A stretch of 64,000 nucleotides of DNA from Geminocystis sp. NIES-3708. Lineage in GTDB: Bacteria; Cyanobacteriota; Cyanobacteriia; Cyanobacteriales; Cyanobacteriaceae. Made by a program: the position numbers and the translations under genes. The DNA is taken from assembly GCF_001548095.1 (NCBI RefSeq), contig NZ_AP014815.1:2293656-2357655 (forward strand). Direction: 5' to 3'. Under the pieces are notes generated by a model that saw nothing but the letters and a program-made list of their open reading frames with translations, had not been told where the DNA came from and did no database searches. This document shows positions 1 to 9,490 of the stretch, piece by piece (the first letter of the stretch is position 1; every line of letters starts with the position of its first letter).

Positions 1-1
1 T

Positions 2-289
2 CAGGGTTTTATTTATCTTGTTAGTGTCACTGGGGTTACGGGAATGCGATCGCAAGTTGAAAGTCGGGTAGAGGATTTAATCAGTAAGTTAAAGACTGTT
101 ACCGATAAACCAATTGGAGTCGGTTTTGGCATTTCTGAACCATCTCAAGCTACTCAAATGAAACAATGGGGTGCAGATGGTGTAATTGTTGGTAGTGCTT
201 TTGTTAAAAAATTAACTCATACTAATCATGAAGAAGGATTAAAAGAGGTGGAAAAATTGTGTCGCAATCTCAGAGAAGCAATAAAGTAA
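2..289 (+). CDS. trpA: Tryptophan synthase alpha subunit, C-terminal part (5' end outside window)
   Basis: Cleaves indole-3-glycerol phosphate to indole and glyceraldehyde 3-phosphate as the alpha half of the alpha2-beta2 tryptophan synthase complex in the cytoplasm. The reading frame is open from base 2, so the gene starts before the window; the ATG at 44 is internal. Visible family signatures are the strand-loop segment [13 protein letters not shown] at the start and the phosphate-binding end of the TIM barrel, [10 protein letters not shown], followed by [17 protein letters not shown]1 octamer lies in the coding sequence at 46-53. About 95 residues of the usual 265 or so are visible and the C-terminus looks complete. 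Confidence 0.95.
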   Translation, partial: QGFIYLVSVTGVTGMRSQVESRVEDLISKLKTVTDKPIGVGFGISEPSQATQMKQWGADGVIVGSAFVKKLTHTNHEEGLKEVEKLCRNLREAIK

Positions 290-455
290 ATAAGATTTGT
301 ATTTATCAGTTTAATAATGTAATTTATGATAGATAATATTAAGATTATTACTGGTAATTCGACTGATATTTTTCCTTTGATAATCTCCTAATAAACTCCC
401 AAAATAATTTCTAAATTCTCTTTTTTGCATCTTTGTGAGAGATAAAATCAATTAT

Positions 456-1310
456 TTATTTCGTGTTAAGTGCATCTTTAAGTCCATCACCAATATAATT
501 AATACTCAAAACCGTTAAAAATATCGCTAATCCGGGAAAAATCGCCATATAAGGGGCAGAAGTTAGATAATTTTGGGCATCATATAGCATTCTTCCCCAT
601 GTGGGAATATCTGGGGGGAAACCTAACCCTAAAAAGCTGAGGGTAGATTCGACAATAATGGCATTACCAACGGATAAGGTAGCGGCAACGATGATGACAC
701 TTAATACGTTGGGTAAAATGTGAATGATGATAATACGTCCTGAATTTGCACCTAAACTTTTGGCTGCACTGATAAATTCTCTTTCTTTGAGTTGTAAAAA
801 TGAGCTTCTTACTAATCTTGCCACTGACATCCAATTCAGTAAACCAATAATTAACACGACTAAGAAAAAAATGCCTAATTGTGCTCCTAAAATTGATTTA
901 ACAGCATCTCGAAACAAGTAAACCACTAATAATAAAACTGGTAACTGTGGTAGTGACAAAAATATATCGGTTAATCTCATTAATATACTGTCAATTATAC
1001 CACCATAATAACCAGCGATCGCCCCGATAATTGTACCGATAGAAATAGCAACTACCATAGCGGCAATACCTACGATTAAGGAAATTCTACCGCCGAATAA
1101 AGCTCTTGCTAATTGATCTTGTCCTAGATCATTAGTACCAAAAGGATGTTGCCAACTAGGAGTTAAGGTAGATTGTGTGAAGTCAATTTTATCGATAGGG
1201 TTTTGATAAATAGTTGGTAAGAAAAGAATACTGAAAATAATTAAAGCTAAGGTTAATAATCCAGCAATCGCCATTTTATCTTTAGTAAATTTACGCCAAA
1301 ACATTTTCAT
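456..1310 (-). CDS. Peptide/nickel-type ABC transporter permease (DppC/OppC family)
   Basis: Inner-membrane permease subunit of an ABC importer of the dipeptide/oligopeptide/nickel class. The 284 residues show an N-terminal membrane segment (about 14-32), the family motif HPFGTNDLGQDQLARALFGGR (opening at about 55), then five more hydrophobic stretches. The cytoplasmic EAA-like loop around SAAKSLGANSGRIIIIHILPN is the contact site for the ATPase. The C-terminal SFLGLGFPPDIPTWGRML motif is typical of DppC. No partner permease, ATPase or binding protein lies nearby, so it is an orphan subunit here, as is common in cyanobacteria. The substrate cannot be told from sequence. Confidence 0.9.
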   Translation of the reverse strand: MKMFWRKFTKDKMAIAGLLTLALIIFSILFLPTIYQNPIDKIDFTQSTLTPSWQHPFGTNDLGQDQLARALFGGRISLIVGIAAMVVAISIGTIIGAIAGYYGGIIDSILMRLTDIFLSLPQLPVLLLVVYLFRDAVKSILGAQLGIFFLVVLIIGLLNWMSVARLVRSSFLQLKEREFISAAKSLGANSGRIIIIHILPNVLSVIIVAATLSVGNAIIVESTLSFLGLGFPPDIPTWGRMLYDAQNYLTSAPYMAIFPGLAIFLTVLSINYIGDGLKDALNTK

Positions 1311-1340
1311 AATTAAGTAATAGATGATGAGTAATGACTG

Positions 1341-1742
1341 CTATAAATTATTAACCTTTTTTTCAATTTCTTCAAAAGTATTTAATAATAATCTTTTTGC
1401 TTGAAGTTTCCAGCCAATTTGTTGAATTTTGATGGCAATAGGTAAAGCAATGGCAGGGGCAAGAAAATCTAAATATTGTTGAGAAGAAATACCTAATAAT
1501 AAACCCAAACCTGCAATACCCCAAAAAGGTAAAGCAAAAGTTTGACGCTCTTTTTCTAATTTTTTTGCCCAGAATCCTTGAGGAATTTTTGTTAATAACT
1601 CTTGTTTTAATTTTTGTTGTTCTTTTAAATTTAAAGCAATACCAATTTTTCTTCTTAACTTTTCAATTTTTCTAGCTTCGGTGCTATACTGTGTTAATTC
1701 ATCTTCTGCCATTAAAATTAAGTTATCTAGTGTTAGTGCCAT
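1341..1742 (-). CDS. Conserved hypothetical protein with coiled-coil N-half and membrane C-half
   Basis: 133 residues that I cannot assign to a named family. The first 70 residues are charged and helical, rich in Lys/Glu/Leu, and likely form a coiled coil. Residues about 72-105 are hydrophobic with a Gly/Leu-rich stretch (FWGIAGLGLLLGIS), consistent with one or two membrane segments. The C-terminus is again charged. It ends 30 bases upstream of the DppC-like permease start on the same strand, so the two may be co-transcribed. It resembles small cyanobacterial proteins of unknown function. Confidence 0.65.
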   Translation of the reverse strand: MALTLDNLILMAEDELTQYSTEARKIEKLRRKIGIALNLKEQQKLKQELLTKIPQGFWAKKLEKERQTFALPFWGIAGLGLLLGISSQQYLDFLAPAIALPIAIKIQQIGWKLQAKRLLLNTFEEIEKKVNNL

Positions 1743-1932
1743 ATAGTTAATAATTGAAAATTTATAGTATATAGTTTTCTTGTTAAAAGTAGATATAATT
1801 ATACTTAATTAAAACATCAATTAATGTTATAAAGAATAGTTATCTATTAGCTATTATTTATAGAATAATTTCATCAAGCTCAAATTATTTTCTTATTAAT
1901 TATACTAATATTTAGTTGAATTATCATCACAA

Positions 1933-2721
1933 ATGAATAGTAATTTTTTAAACAAAATGCTGATATTTATTATATCAGTATTAAGTACTTTTTTCTTGAA
2001 TATTTATCCTGCTTATAGTGGAATTTTAGCTGATAGGATAGCACAATATCCTCACTGGGAACATCAATTTTCTTTACCGACTCCGAATCAAGAGTTAATT
2101 TTCCCATCATGGTTTGAAGGAAAATGGGATGTTAATAATATTTTACTCGAACAAATTGCTCCCCTATCTCCAAAATTTAAAACCCCTGCTTTTGATAGCA
2201 ATCAAGAATATATTGATAAAAATATTACTTTTTCAGTGCAATTTATTCCTACTATTTTAATTCCTAAAAATGATAATTTTGTCCCTACTATTCTTAATAA
2301 AAAATCAGTTATTATTCCTGATCGAGCTTTTAATGGCTTATCAATCGCAGAAGCATACTTAGGCAAAAAAAATGTAAAAGAAGTGATAATTAATCAAAAT
2401 AATTCTACCGAACAAATAACTAAATTTAAAGGAGAAAATGAGTTAATTTCTAGAGTAATAGGCAGACAACAAGAAATAGTTTCTGAAGAAAAATTTATTA
2501 CCAGCGAAATCACTAGGCAATTTTTTCGTCGCCCTAATAGTGTTTATTTAAACTTAGTAGAAACTATCACTAAATATCGATTAATTAACCCTAATTATAT
2601 TCAAGGAAAACAAGTTACCGCTATTTATTTATCACCACAAGATCCTGATTATTTCCTAGCCTTTGATCAACCAGTTGCGTTTTATTATTATACTTTAGAT
2701 TTACATAGAAAAAATCCTTAA
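1933..2721 (+). CDS. Exported cyanobacterial protein of unknown function (DUF6816-like)
   Basis: 262 residues with a clear N-terminal signal segment (hydrophobic about 8-28, followed by YPAYSG), so probably exported to the periplasm or thylakoid lumen. The mature part begins LADRIAQYPHWEHQFSLP and contains FPSWFEGKWDV. This pattern recalls a cyanobacterial/plastid lumenal family annotated DUF6816, though I rely on memory for that match. No catalytic motif is visible. It lies alone, 87 bases upstream of uvrA on the same strand. Confidence 0.7.
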   Translation: MNSNFLNKMLIFIISVLSTFFLNIYPAYSGILADRIAQYPHWEHQFSLPTPNQELIFPSWFEGKWDVNNILLEQIAPLSPKFKTPAFDSNQEYIDKNITFSVQFIPTILIPKNDNFVPTILNKKSVIIPDRAFNGLSIAEAYLGKKNVKEVIINQNNSTEQITKFKGENELISRVIGRQQEIVSEEKFITSEITRQFFRRPNSVYLNLVETITKYRLINPNYIQGKQVTAIYLSPQDPDYFLAFDQPVAFYYYTLDLHRKNP

Positions 2722-2807
2722 TTTAAGGTAAAATACTTTAACAAATCAAAGAATATATTATTGTCTTACTTATTCTTAATTTCTAATTCCTAAATTCTTC
2801 AAAAAAA

Positions 2808-5627
2808 ATGATTCGTATTCGTGGCGCACGTCAACATAATTTAAAAAATATCGATTTAGATTTGCCTCGTAATCAGCTAATTGTTTTTACAGGAGTATCT
2901 GGTAGTGGTAAGTCATCTTTAGCTTTTGATACTATTTTTGCCGAGGGGCAAAGACGTTATGTTGAATCATTAAGTGCTTATGCGAGACAATTTTTAGGAC
3001 AATTAGACAAGCCCGATGTTGATAGTATAGAAGGTTTATCTCCAGCTATTTCTATTGATCAAAAATCAACTTCCCATAATCCTCGCTCAACTGTGGGAAC
3101 TGTTACTGAAATTTACGATTATTTACGATTACTCTATGGTAGAGCAGGAATGCCTTATTGTCCACTGTGCAATCATTCTATCACTCCTCAGACCATCGAT
3201 GAAATGTGCGATAAGGTGTTATCTTTACCTGAAAAAACCAAGATACATTTATTAGCACCTGTTATTCGAGGAAAAAAAGGTAATCATCATCAATTATTAT
3301 CTAGTTTGCGATCGCAAGGTTTTGTCAGAGTAAAGATTAATAACGAAATTCGAGAATTAGCTGATAATATTGAACTTAAAGCCTCACAATCTCATCATAT
3401 CAGCGTTTTAGTTGATCGCCTTATCGTTAAATCGAATCTTCAAGAAAGATTAGCTGACTCCCTCTCCACTTGTCTTAAAATTGCTGATGGTATCGCCATT
3501 GTTGAGGTGTTAGATAATTTATCTGCCAAAGATGATGCAAAATCGCCAAGAGAAAGTGTAAATTTTATTGATGAGCAAGTGGTATTCTCTGAGAAGTTTG
3601 CTTGTCCTATTCATGGAGCAGTAATGGAAGAGTTATCCCCCCGTTTATTCTCTTTTAATTCTCCCTATGGGGCTTGTGAAAGTTGTCACGGTTTGGGCAG
3701 TTTAAGACAGTTTTCACCTCATCTAATCATACCAGATCCTTCTGCAAAAGTCATAAATGCGATCGCCCCTTGGGCAGAAAAAGATAACCCTTACTATTTA
3801 TCACTATTAGAATACGTTAGCAAAGAATATAATTTTAAACTAACTGACTCTTGGAATAGTCTTACCCCTGAACAACAGCATATTATCCTTTACGGCGATA
3901 AGGAAATTCAAAATATCCAGTATGGTTATTATCGTGGCGTAATTCCTATGTTAGATAAAACCTATCAAGAAAGCAATTCTGAACTTATTAAGCAAAAATT
4001 AGAGCAATATTTAGAGTATCAAGTCTGTGAAGTTTGTCATGGGAAACGTCTTAAACCTGAAGCCTTGTCCGTGAAGTTAGGGCAATATTCCATTTATGAT
4101 TTAACTAGCGTTTCTATCGGTGAATGTCTTAACCGCATTAATCATATACAGTTAACTCCCAAACAAGCCCAAATCGGCGAATTAGCTTTAAGGGAAATCA
4201 AAGATCGATTACAATTTCTTCTGAATGTAGGTTTAGATTATCTTAGTTTAGATCGAACTGCCATGACTTTATCAGGAGGAGAGGCCCAAAGAATAAGATT
4301 AGCGACTCAAATCGGTTCAGGTTTAACGGGTGTGCTGTATGTTTTAGATGAGCCTAGTATTGGCTTACACCAACGAGATAATGATCGCCTACTGGAAACC
4401 TTAAAAAAATTACGAGATCTCGATAATACTTTGATTATTGTAGAACATGATGAGGATACGATCAAGTTTGCCGATCATATTATTGATATTGGGGTAAAAG
4501 CAGGAGTACATGGAGGCGAAATCGTCTATCAAGGAGATTATGAAAATCTCTTAAAATGTCAAGAATCCTTAACAGGTGCTTATTTATCAGGCAGAATAAA
4601 AATAGAAATTCCTGCCACCAGACGAGAAGGCAACGGTAAATATTTAACTCTCAAAAACTGTCACCGCAATAACTTGAAAAATATCGATGTAGAAATTCCT
4701 CTCGGCAAGTTTGTTTGTATAACGGGAGTATCTGGTAGCGGTAAATCTACCCTAGTTAATGAATTGTTATACCCTTCTCTGCAACATTATCTTAGCCGTA
4801 ATGTGCCTTTTCCTAGAGAATTAGACGCACTGGAAGGCATAGAAGCAGTCGATAAAGTTATTGTAATTGATCAATCACCCATCGGGCGTACTCCTAGATC
4901 AAATCCTGCTACCTATACAGGAGTTTTTGATGTCATCCGAGAATTATTCACGGAAACCATTGAAGCCAAAGCCAGAGGTTATAAAGCAGGGCGATTCTCT
5001 TTTAACGTTAAAGGGGGAAGATGCGAAGCCTGTGGGGGGCAAGGTGTTAATGTCATTTCTATGAATTTTTTACCTGATGTTTATGTGCAATGTGACATTT
5101 GCAAAGGTGCAAGATATAACCGTGAAACTCTCCAAGTTAAGTATAAGGGATTTTCCATCGCCGATGTACTAAACATGACAGTGGAAGAAGCATTGCAAGT
5201 TTTTGAAAATATCCCCCGTGCAGTAAATCGCCTCCAAACCCTTGTGGATGTTGGCTTAACTTATATCAAATTAGGGCAATCTGCACCTACTTTATCAGGT
5301 GGAGAAGCACAAAGAGTAAAACTCGCTACGGAATTATCTCGTCGTGCTACAGGCAAAACTATATACTTAATAGACGAACCAACTACAGGTTTGTCTTTTT
5401 ACGATATTCACCACTTACTAAATGTCTTGCAAAAATTAGCCGATAAAGGTAATTCTATTATCGTTATTGAGCATAATTTAGATGTTATAAAATCTGCCGA
5501 TTGGATTATCGATTTAGGTTTAGAAGGTGGTGATAAAGGTGGAGAATTAATTGCAGTTGGCACACCTGAAAAAATTGCTAAATCTAAAAAATCTTATCTT
5601 GCAAAATATCTAAAAAAGTTATTGTAA
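2808..5627 (+). CDS. uvrA: Excinuclease ABC subunit A
   Basis: DNA-damage recognition ATPase of nucleotide excision repair; works as a dimer that loads UvrB at lesions. The 939 residues match the usual length (about 940). Visible elements are Walker A motif 1 (GVSGSGKSS, residues 29-37), a zinc-binding CPLC pair near residue 120, ABC signature 1 (LSGGEAQR, about 488) followed by VLDEPS, Walker A motif 2 (about 639), a CEACGGQGV/CDICKG zinc module (about 740-765) and signature 2 (about 830) followed by LIDEPTTGL. The start MIRIRGARQHNLKNID is the normal family N-terminus. There is no good Shine-Dalgarno sequence. No SOS box was recognised upstream. Confidence 0.98.
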   Translation: MIRIRGARQHNLKNIDLDLPRNQLIVFTGVSGSGKSSLAFDTIFAEGQRRYVESLSAYARQFLGQLDKPDVDSIEGLSPAISIDQKSTSHNPRSTVGTVTEIYDYLRLLYGRAGMPYCPLCNHSITPQTIDEMCDKVLSLPEKTKIHLLAPVIRGKKGNHHQLLSSLRSQGFVRVKINNEIRELADNIELKASQSHHISVLVDRLIVKSNLQERLADSLSTCLKIADGIAIVEVLDNLSAKDDAKSPRESVNFIDEQVVFSEKFACPIHGAVMEELSPRLFSFNSPYGACESCHGLGSLRQFSPHLIIPDPSAKVINAIAPWAEKDNPYYLSLLEYVSKEYNFKLTDSWNSLTPEQQHIILYGDKEIQNIQYGYYRGVIPMLDKTYQESNSELIKQKLEQYLEYQVCEVCHGKRLKPEALSVKLGQYSIYDLTSVSIGECLNRINHIQLTPKQAQIGELALREIKDRLQFLLNVGLDYLSLDRTAMTLSGGEAQRIRLATQIGSGLTGVLYVLDEPSIGLHQRDNDRLLETLKKLRDLDNTLIIVEHDEDTIKFADHIIDIGVKAGVHGGEIVYQGDYENLLKCQESLTGAYLSGRIKIEIPATRREGNGKYLTLKNCHRNNLKNIDVEIPLGKFVCITGVSGSGKSTLVNELLYPSLQHYLSRNVPFPRELDALEGIEAVDKVIVIDQSPIGRTPRSNPATYTGVFDVIRELFTETIEAKARGYKAGRFSFNVKGGRCEACGGQGVNVISMNFLPDVYVQCDICKGARYNRETLQVKYKGFSIADVLNMTVEEALQVFENIPRAVNRLQTLVDVGLTYIKLGQSAPTLSGGEAQRVKLATELSRRATGKTIYLIDEPTTGLSFYDIHHLLNVLQKLADKGNSIIVIEHNLDVIKSADWIIDLGLEGGDKGGELIAVGTPEKIAKSKKSYLAKYLKKLL

Positions 5628-5648
5628 ATTTGTCAATATAATGTGTTT

Positions 5649-6653
5649 TTAGCTATGATTTGTTACTTTTCCTCTAAATACAAAATAATTATAAATGTTA
5701 TAAAATAACATAATTGGAATTAAAAAGCCAACAAATACTAACATAAAAACAAGTGAACTTGGAGAAACAGCCGCTTGATAAATGGTAATAGAAGGAGGAA
5801 TAATATAGGGAAAAACAACTAAAGCTAACCCCAAAAATGTTAACAAGAAAATTAAAATTGTTAAAATAAAAGGTAGTTTCTCCTGTTTTTTATTTAAGCT
5901 AATTAACAATAAAGCAACTAAAATTATTCCTAAAATCGGGATAATACTAAACACATAAATAAAAGGAGCTTGGAACAAACGTTCTCTAGCAAATTGAAAA
6001 AATATCGATAAGACTGTTGTAATTGCGATCGCACCGATAAAAGTAGTAATAGTGGCAAGTTTAGCTGTTTTAAAGTGAGTTTCCTGCAACTTACCAGAGG
6101 TTTTCATGATTAAATAACAAGAGCCAATTAAAACATAACCTTGAATTAAAGTTAAGGCAATCACTACACTGCGCCAATTCAACCAATCCCATGTTGTGCC
6201 GATAAAATGCCCACTAACATCGACTTTGATACCCTCAATAACTCCAGCCAAAGCAAAACCCTGCCCTAAAGTTGCCACAAAACTACCGATACCAAAAGCA
6301 TAATTCCAAAAAACTTTATTCTCAGAATTTTCCCGAAATTCAAAGGATACCGTGCGAAAAACCAAACCGATAACCATAATCATAATGGGGATATAAAGGG
6401 AGCTTAAAATGGTGGCATAGGCAAGAGGAAAAGCACCAAATAGACTACCCCCCATTAAATTTAACCAAGTAGCATTGGCATCCCAAACATTACTTAAACT
6501 CGTCATGAGAATACCGTGTCTTTCTTCAGAAGATGAAGTTAAGGAAAGAATACCAACTCCCAAGTCAAAACCGTCTAGCATGACATAGAGAAATAGAAAC
6601 AAGGCTAAAATGCCAAACCAAATCAACGGTAAGAAAGAATTTAGTGATTCCAT
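5649..6653 (-). CDS. cydB: Cytochrome bd-type quinol oxidase subunit II
   Basis: Membrane subunit of the cytochrome bd terminal oxidase, which oxidises quinol and reduces oxygen. 334 residues with about eight hydrophobic segments; the N-terminus contains the typical LYVMLDGFDLGVGIL motif, and NVWDANATWLNLMGG follows. It appears complete with no frame damage. Its partner cydA lies upstream on the same strand, 137 bases away, but is disrupted, so CydB may have no working partner. The intergenic spacer holds a MITE-like repeat. Confidence 0.95.
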   Translation of the reverse strand: MESLNSFLPLIWFGILALFLFLYVMLDGFDLGVGILSLTSSSEERHGILMTSLSNVWDANATWLNLMGGSLFGAFPLAYATILSSLYIPIMIMVIGLVFRTVSFEFRENSENKVFWNYAFGIGSFVATLGQGFALAGVIEGIKVDVSGHFIGTTWDWLNWRSVVIALTLIQGYVLIGSCYLIMKTSGKLQETHFKTAKLATITTFIGAIAITTVLSIFFQFARERLFQAPFIYVFSIIPILGIILVALLLISLNKKQEKLPFILTILIFLLTFLGLALVVFPYIIPPSITIYQAAVSPSSLVFMLVFVGFLIPIMLFYNIYNYFVFRGKVTNHS

Positions 6654-6687
6654 AATGAATAGTTAATAATGAAATGAATAATGAATA

Positions 6688-6788
6688 GTTGAGTCGGCTA
6701 GGTTAAACGGGCATTACAACCCAACAAAGAAATTGCTCTCTTTTTGTAATTATTAAATTTTGGGTTTTGTTACCTTAACTCAACCTAC
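6688..6788. repeat. MITE-like inverted-end element between cydA and cydB
   Basis: About 100 bases bounded by GTTGAG on the left and CTCAAC on the right, with AGGTTAAACGGGCATTACAA inside the left end and TTGTTACCTTAAC inside the right end. Internal arms (ACAACCCAACAAAG and TTTTGGGTTTTGTT) can fold into an imperfect hairpin. The end sequences resemble those of the stretch at 35538-35640, which suggests a small dispersed non-coding element. Confidence 0.45.
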
Positions 6789-6790
6789 AA

Positions 6791-8213
6791 TTAATTAATG
6801 GGGCGACTATCGGGGATGTGTTGAGAAGGATTGAGAGTTACTTCGGCTTTTTCTCCGGGGATAGGTAAGTCAAAATCTGGCCCTTTTTTGATGATGCGAC
6901 TAGCAAAGAATAAGGCACAAAAGAAGAGTAAAGTGTAGATAGAGAGAAAGATAAGGAGAGAAGTTAAGACATCCCCTGCAGGAAGGTTGGAAACAGCATC
7001 TACCGTACGAATTTCCCCGTAAACAGTCCAAGGTTGTCGCCCTACACACCGCACTATCCATCCTGATTCTACTGCTAAATATCCTAAAGGTGCAGCCCCT
7101 ATCCAAGAGATTAATAATAATTTTTGTTGATTGATATTTTCGACAGATAGTTTACCTCGTAACCATTGTACTACCGTTGCCATAACCACACCGACTAAAA
7201 TAAAAGCGATACCACTCATTAAACGAAAAGAATAGTATATCAATACTACCATTTTTGGGCGGTCGCTAGGTGCAAATTCTTTTAAACCTAAAACAGGGTT
7301 AGTTAAATGAGGTTTAAATTCTAAAATGTAACCTAAAGCGTTAGGTATATTGATTTCCCAGTTATTTGTTTCTGCTTTTTCGTTAGGAAATGCCAATAAA
7401 CTCCAATCAGCTGTTTCTCCGGCAGGGATGGTTTCCCATTGTGCTTCCATTGCCGCTAATTTTGTGGGTTGATAGTAATACACTTGTTCTGCACTTAAAT
7501 GTCCTACAAAAATTTGTAAAGGAGTAATGGCGATGGCAATGACTAAAACAATTTTGAGAGATTTTGAGAAAAATTCCGTATTGCGTTTATTAATCAAATA
7601 CCATGCACTAATACCGCCAATAACGAAAAGAGAGGTTTCGAGGGTTGCTAAAAACATATGGGAAACACTCTTAATCATAAAAGGATTTGCCATAGCTGAA
7701 AAATAATTGCCAACGATGAATTTACCCTCAATAAATTCTCCTCCGGCGGGAGTTTACATCCAAGAATTTGCAATGAGAATCCAGAATGTAGAAAGATTTG
7801 CACCCACTGCCACTAAAATAGTAGCGAGATAGTGAAGGAGGCACTCTTCCCCAACCGAATAACATAATACCCAAAAATCCTGCCTCTAACATAAACGCCA
7901 TGGTAGCTTCAAAACCGAGGATACTTCCGAAAAAATCTCCTACAGATTCGGAAAAAGGTGCCCAGTTTGTGCCAAATTGAAACGCCATTGGTGATCCTGA
8001 TGCTACTCCAACTCCAAAATTCAGGACATAAAGTTTTACCCAAAATCTGGCATGGTAGTAATAATAAGGATTTTGAGTTTTTAACCATAAACCTTCCACG
8101 ATGATTAAGTATATTGCCATACCTGTAATTAAAACAGGCCACAACATATGAAAAATAGCAGTAAAGGCAAACTGCATCCGAGAAAGAATTAAAGTATCAG
8201 AAAGAAAATCCAT
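6791..8213 (-). pseudogene. cydA: Cytochrome bd-type quinol oxidase subunit I, broken by a frameshift and a nonsense codon
   Basis: The haem-bearing subunit of cytochrome bd oxidase, read in two pieces. The N-terminal piece (start 8213) is in frame through FEATMAFMLEAGFLGIMLFGWGRV, about residue 124. The frame then shifts near 7838-7844. In the new frame the family sequence resumes as LHYLATILVAVGANLSTFWI, but it meets a TAA at 7754-7756 exactly where the conserved Gln of the WMQTPAGG motif should be (CAA to TAA). After that stop the gene is intact from AMANPFMIKSVSHMF to the C-terminus, including the quinol-site GRQPW motif. Total span corresponds to about 474 residues. The ATG at 7693 could restart translation but would lack the N-terminal haem ligand His22. 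Confidence 0.85.
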
Positions 8214-8338
8214 AAATGGCTACTGATGAAACAGTTATTATTGATTGCTTTTTCATTGTAGTCACTATTTTTATTTGACCGATTGTCTTTCTTTATACAA
8301 CGCAACTTAAACCATTTTTCTTTCTTATATTTGACAAT

Positions 8339-9433
8339 TTATTCAGGGAAAAGTTGTTGAAAAAAAGCTAAGTTAGCCGTATCTCGAAGAATTAAGAAAA
8401 TACCTAAACCAAGTAATAACACTAAGCCTGTTTGCATAATCCCTTCTTGTAATTTATTCGGTAGCGGTTTGCCAAAAATTCCTTCTACTATTAAAAATGC
8501 TAATTGTCCACCGTCAAGAGCTGGTAAAGGTAAAATATTGATAACCGCTAAATTAATACTAATTAATGCACCAAATTGAAATAAATTTCCAATATCATTT
8601 TTTGCCAATTCTGCACCTACAGCTACGATTGCAATAGGACCAGCTACTTGTTTCGCACTTTCTTGAAAATTAGTGATTAATTGCCCAAAACCTTGTATTG
8701 TAAGTTTGGTATATCGTTCGAATTGTTGTGCACCCACCCTAAATGCTTCGATAATATCATGGGGACGACGCTTAATTAATTCCCCATTCGGTGCTAACAT
8801 CACACCAATTTTACCTTTACCATTTTCTCCTAATTCGGGGGTAATATTAACATTAAAAGTATTGTTTTCTCTTTTGATAGTAAAATTTAAACTTTGGTTT
8901 GGAGAATCTTGAATCGTTTTTCTTAAAGATTCCATCGCCGTTTCACCAGCAGGAAATACTTGATTATTAATAGCTAAAATAACATCTCCATTTTTTAACC
9001 CACTATTCGCCGCAGGAGAGGTTACTTCTGTGAGAATTTGTGGTACTAAAACGCCTTCTTGATAGTTTATATCTTGTATGCCTACTGTTACCGCTTGACC
9101 GACTAATAAAAAGTATGCAAAAATCAGATTGGCTATTACTCCTGCACTTATAACGATCGCACGATCCAAAACGGGACGATTACGCAGTAAATTAGGGTCA
9201 TTTAAGGGTATATTACTCTCAGGATCATCATCAGGAAAACCCACATAACCCCCTAAAGGAAAAGCTCTCAGTGCGTATTCTGTTTCCTTGCCATCATATT
9301 TTACTAATACAGGCCCAAAACCAATAGAAAATTTATTGACATGGATACCTTGTAATCTTGCCGCTCCAAAATGTCCTAATTCGTGAACAACAATTAAAAT
9401 ACCTAAAACTGCAATCGCCGCCAATACAGACAT
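8339..9433 (-). CDS. rseP: Site-2 intramembrane zinc metalloprotease (RseP/M50 family) with PDZ domain
   Basis: Membrane-embedded protease of the RseP/S2P class, which cuts transmembrane segments of regulatory proteins. 364 residues: the zinc motif HELGH is at residues 17-21 in the first membrane helix, a PDZ domain covers roughly 125-205 (GLKNGDVILAINNQ), and the second active-site motif NILPLPALDGGQ lies at about 296 in a C-terminal helix. Length and architecture match cyanobacterial homologues. It is monocistronic by spacing. The substrate cannot be deduced; anti-sigma factors are the known type of target in other bacteria. Confidence 0.93.
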   Translation of the reverse strand: MSVLAAIAVLGILIVVHELGHFGAARLQGIHVNKFSIGFGPVLVKYDGKETEYALRAFPLGGYVGFPDDDPESNIPLNDPNLLRNRPVLDRAIVISAGVIANLIFAYFLLVGQAVTVGIQDINYQEGVLVPQILTEVTSPAANSGLKNGDVILAINNQVFPAGETAMESLRKTIQDSPNQSLNFTIKRENNTFNVNITPELGENGKGKIGVMLAPNGELIKRRPHDIIEAFRVGAQQFERYTKLTIQGFGQLITNFQESAKQVAGPIAIVAVGAELAKNDIGNLFQFGALISINLAVINILPLPALDGGQLAFLIVEGIFGKPLPNKLQEGIMQTGLVLLLGLGIFLILRDTANLAFFQQLFPE

Positions 9434-9490
9434 ATTTTTATACTTTTGTTAAACAATCTTTAAACTTCATTATACTCTTAAGGAACGGTT

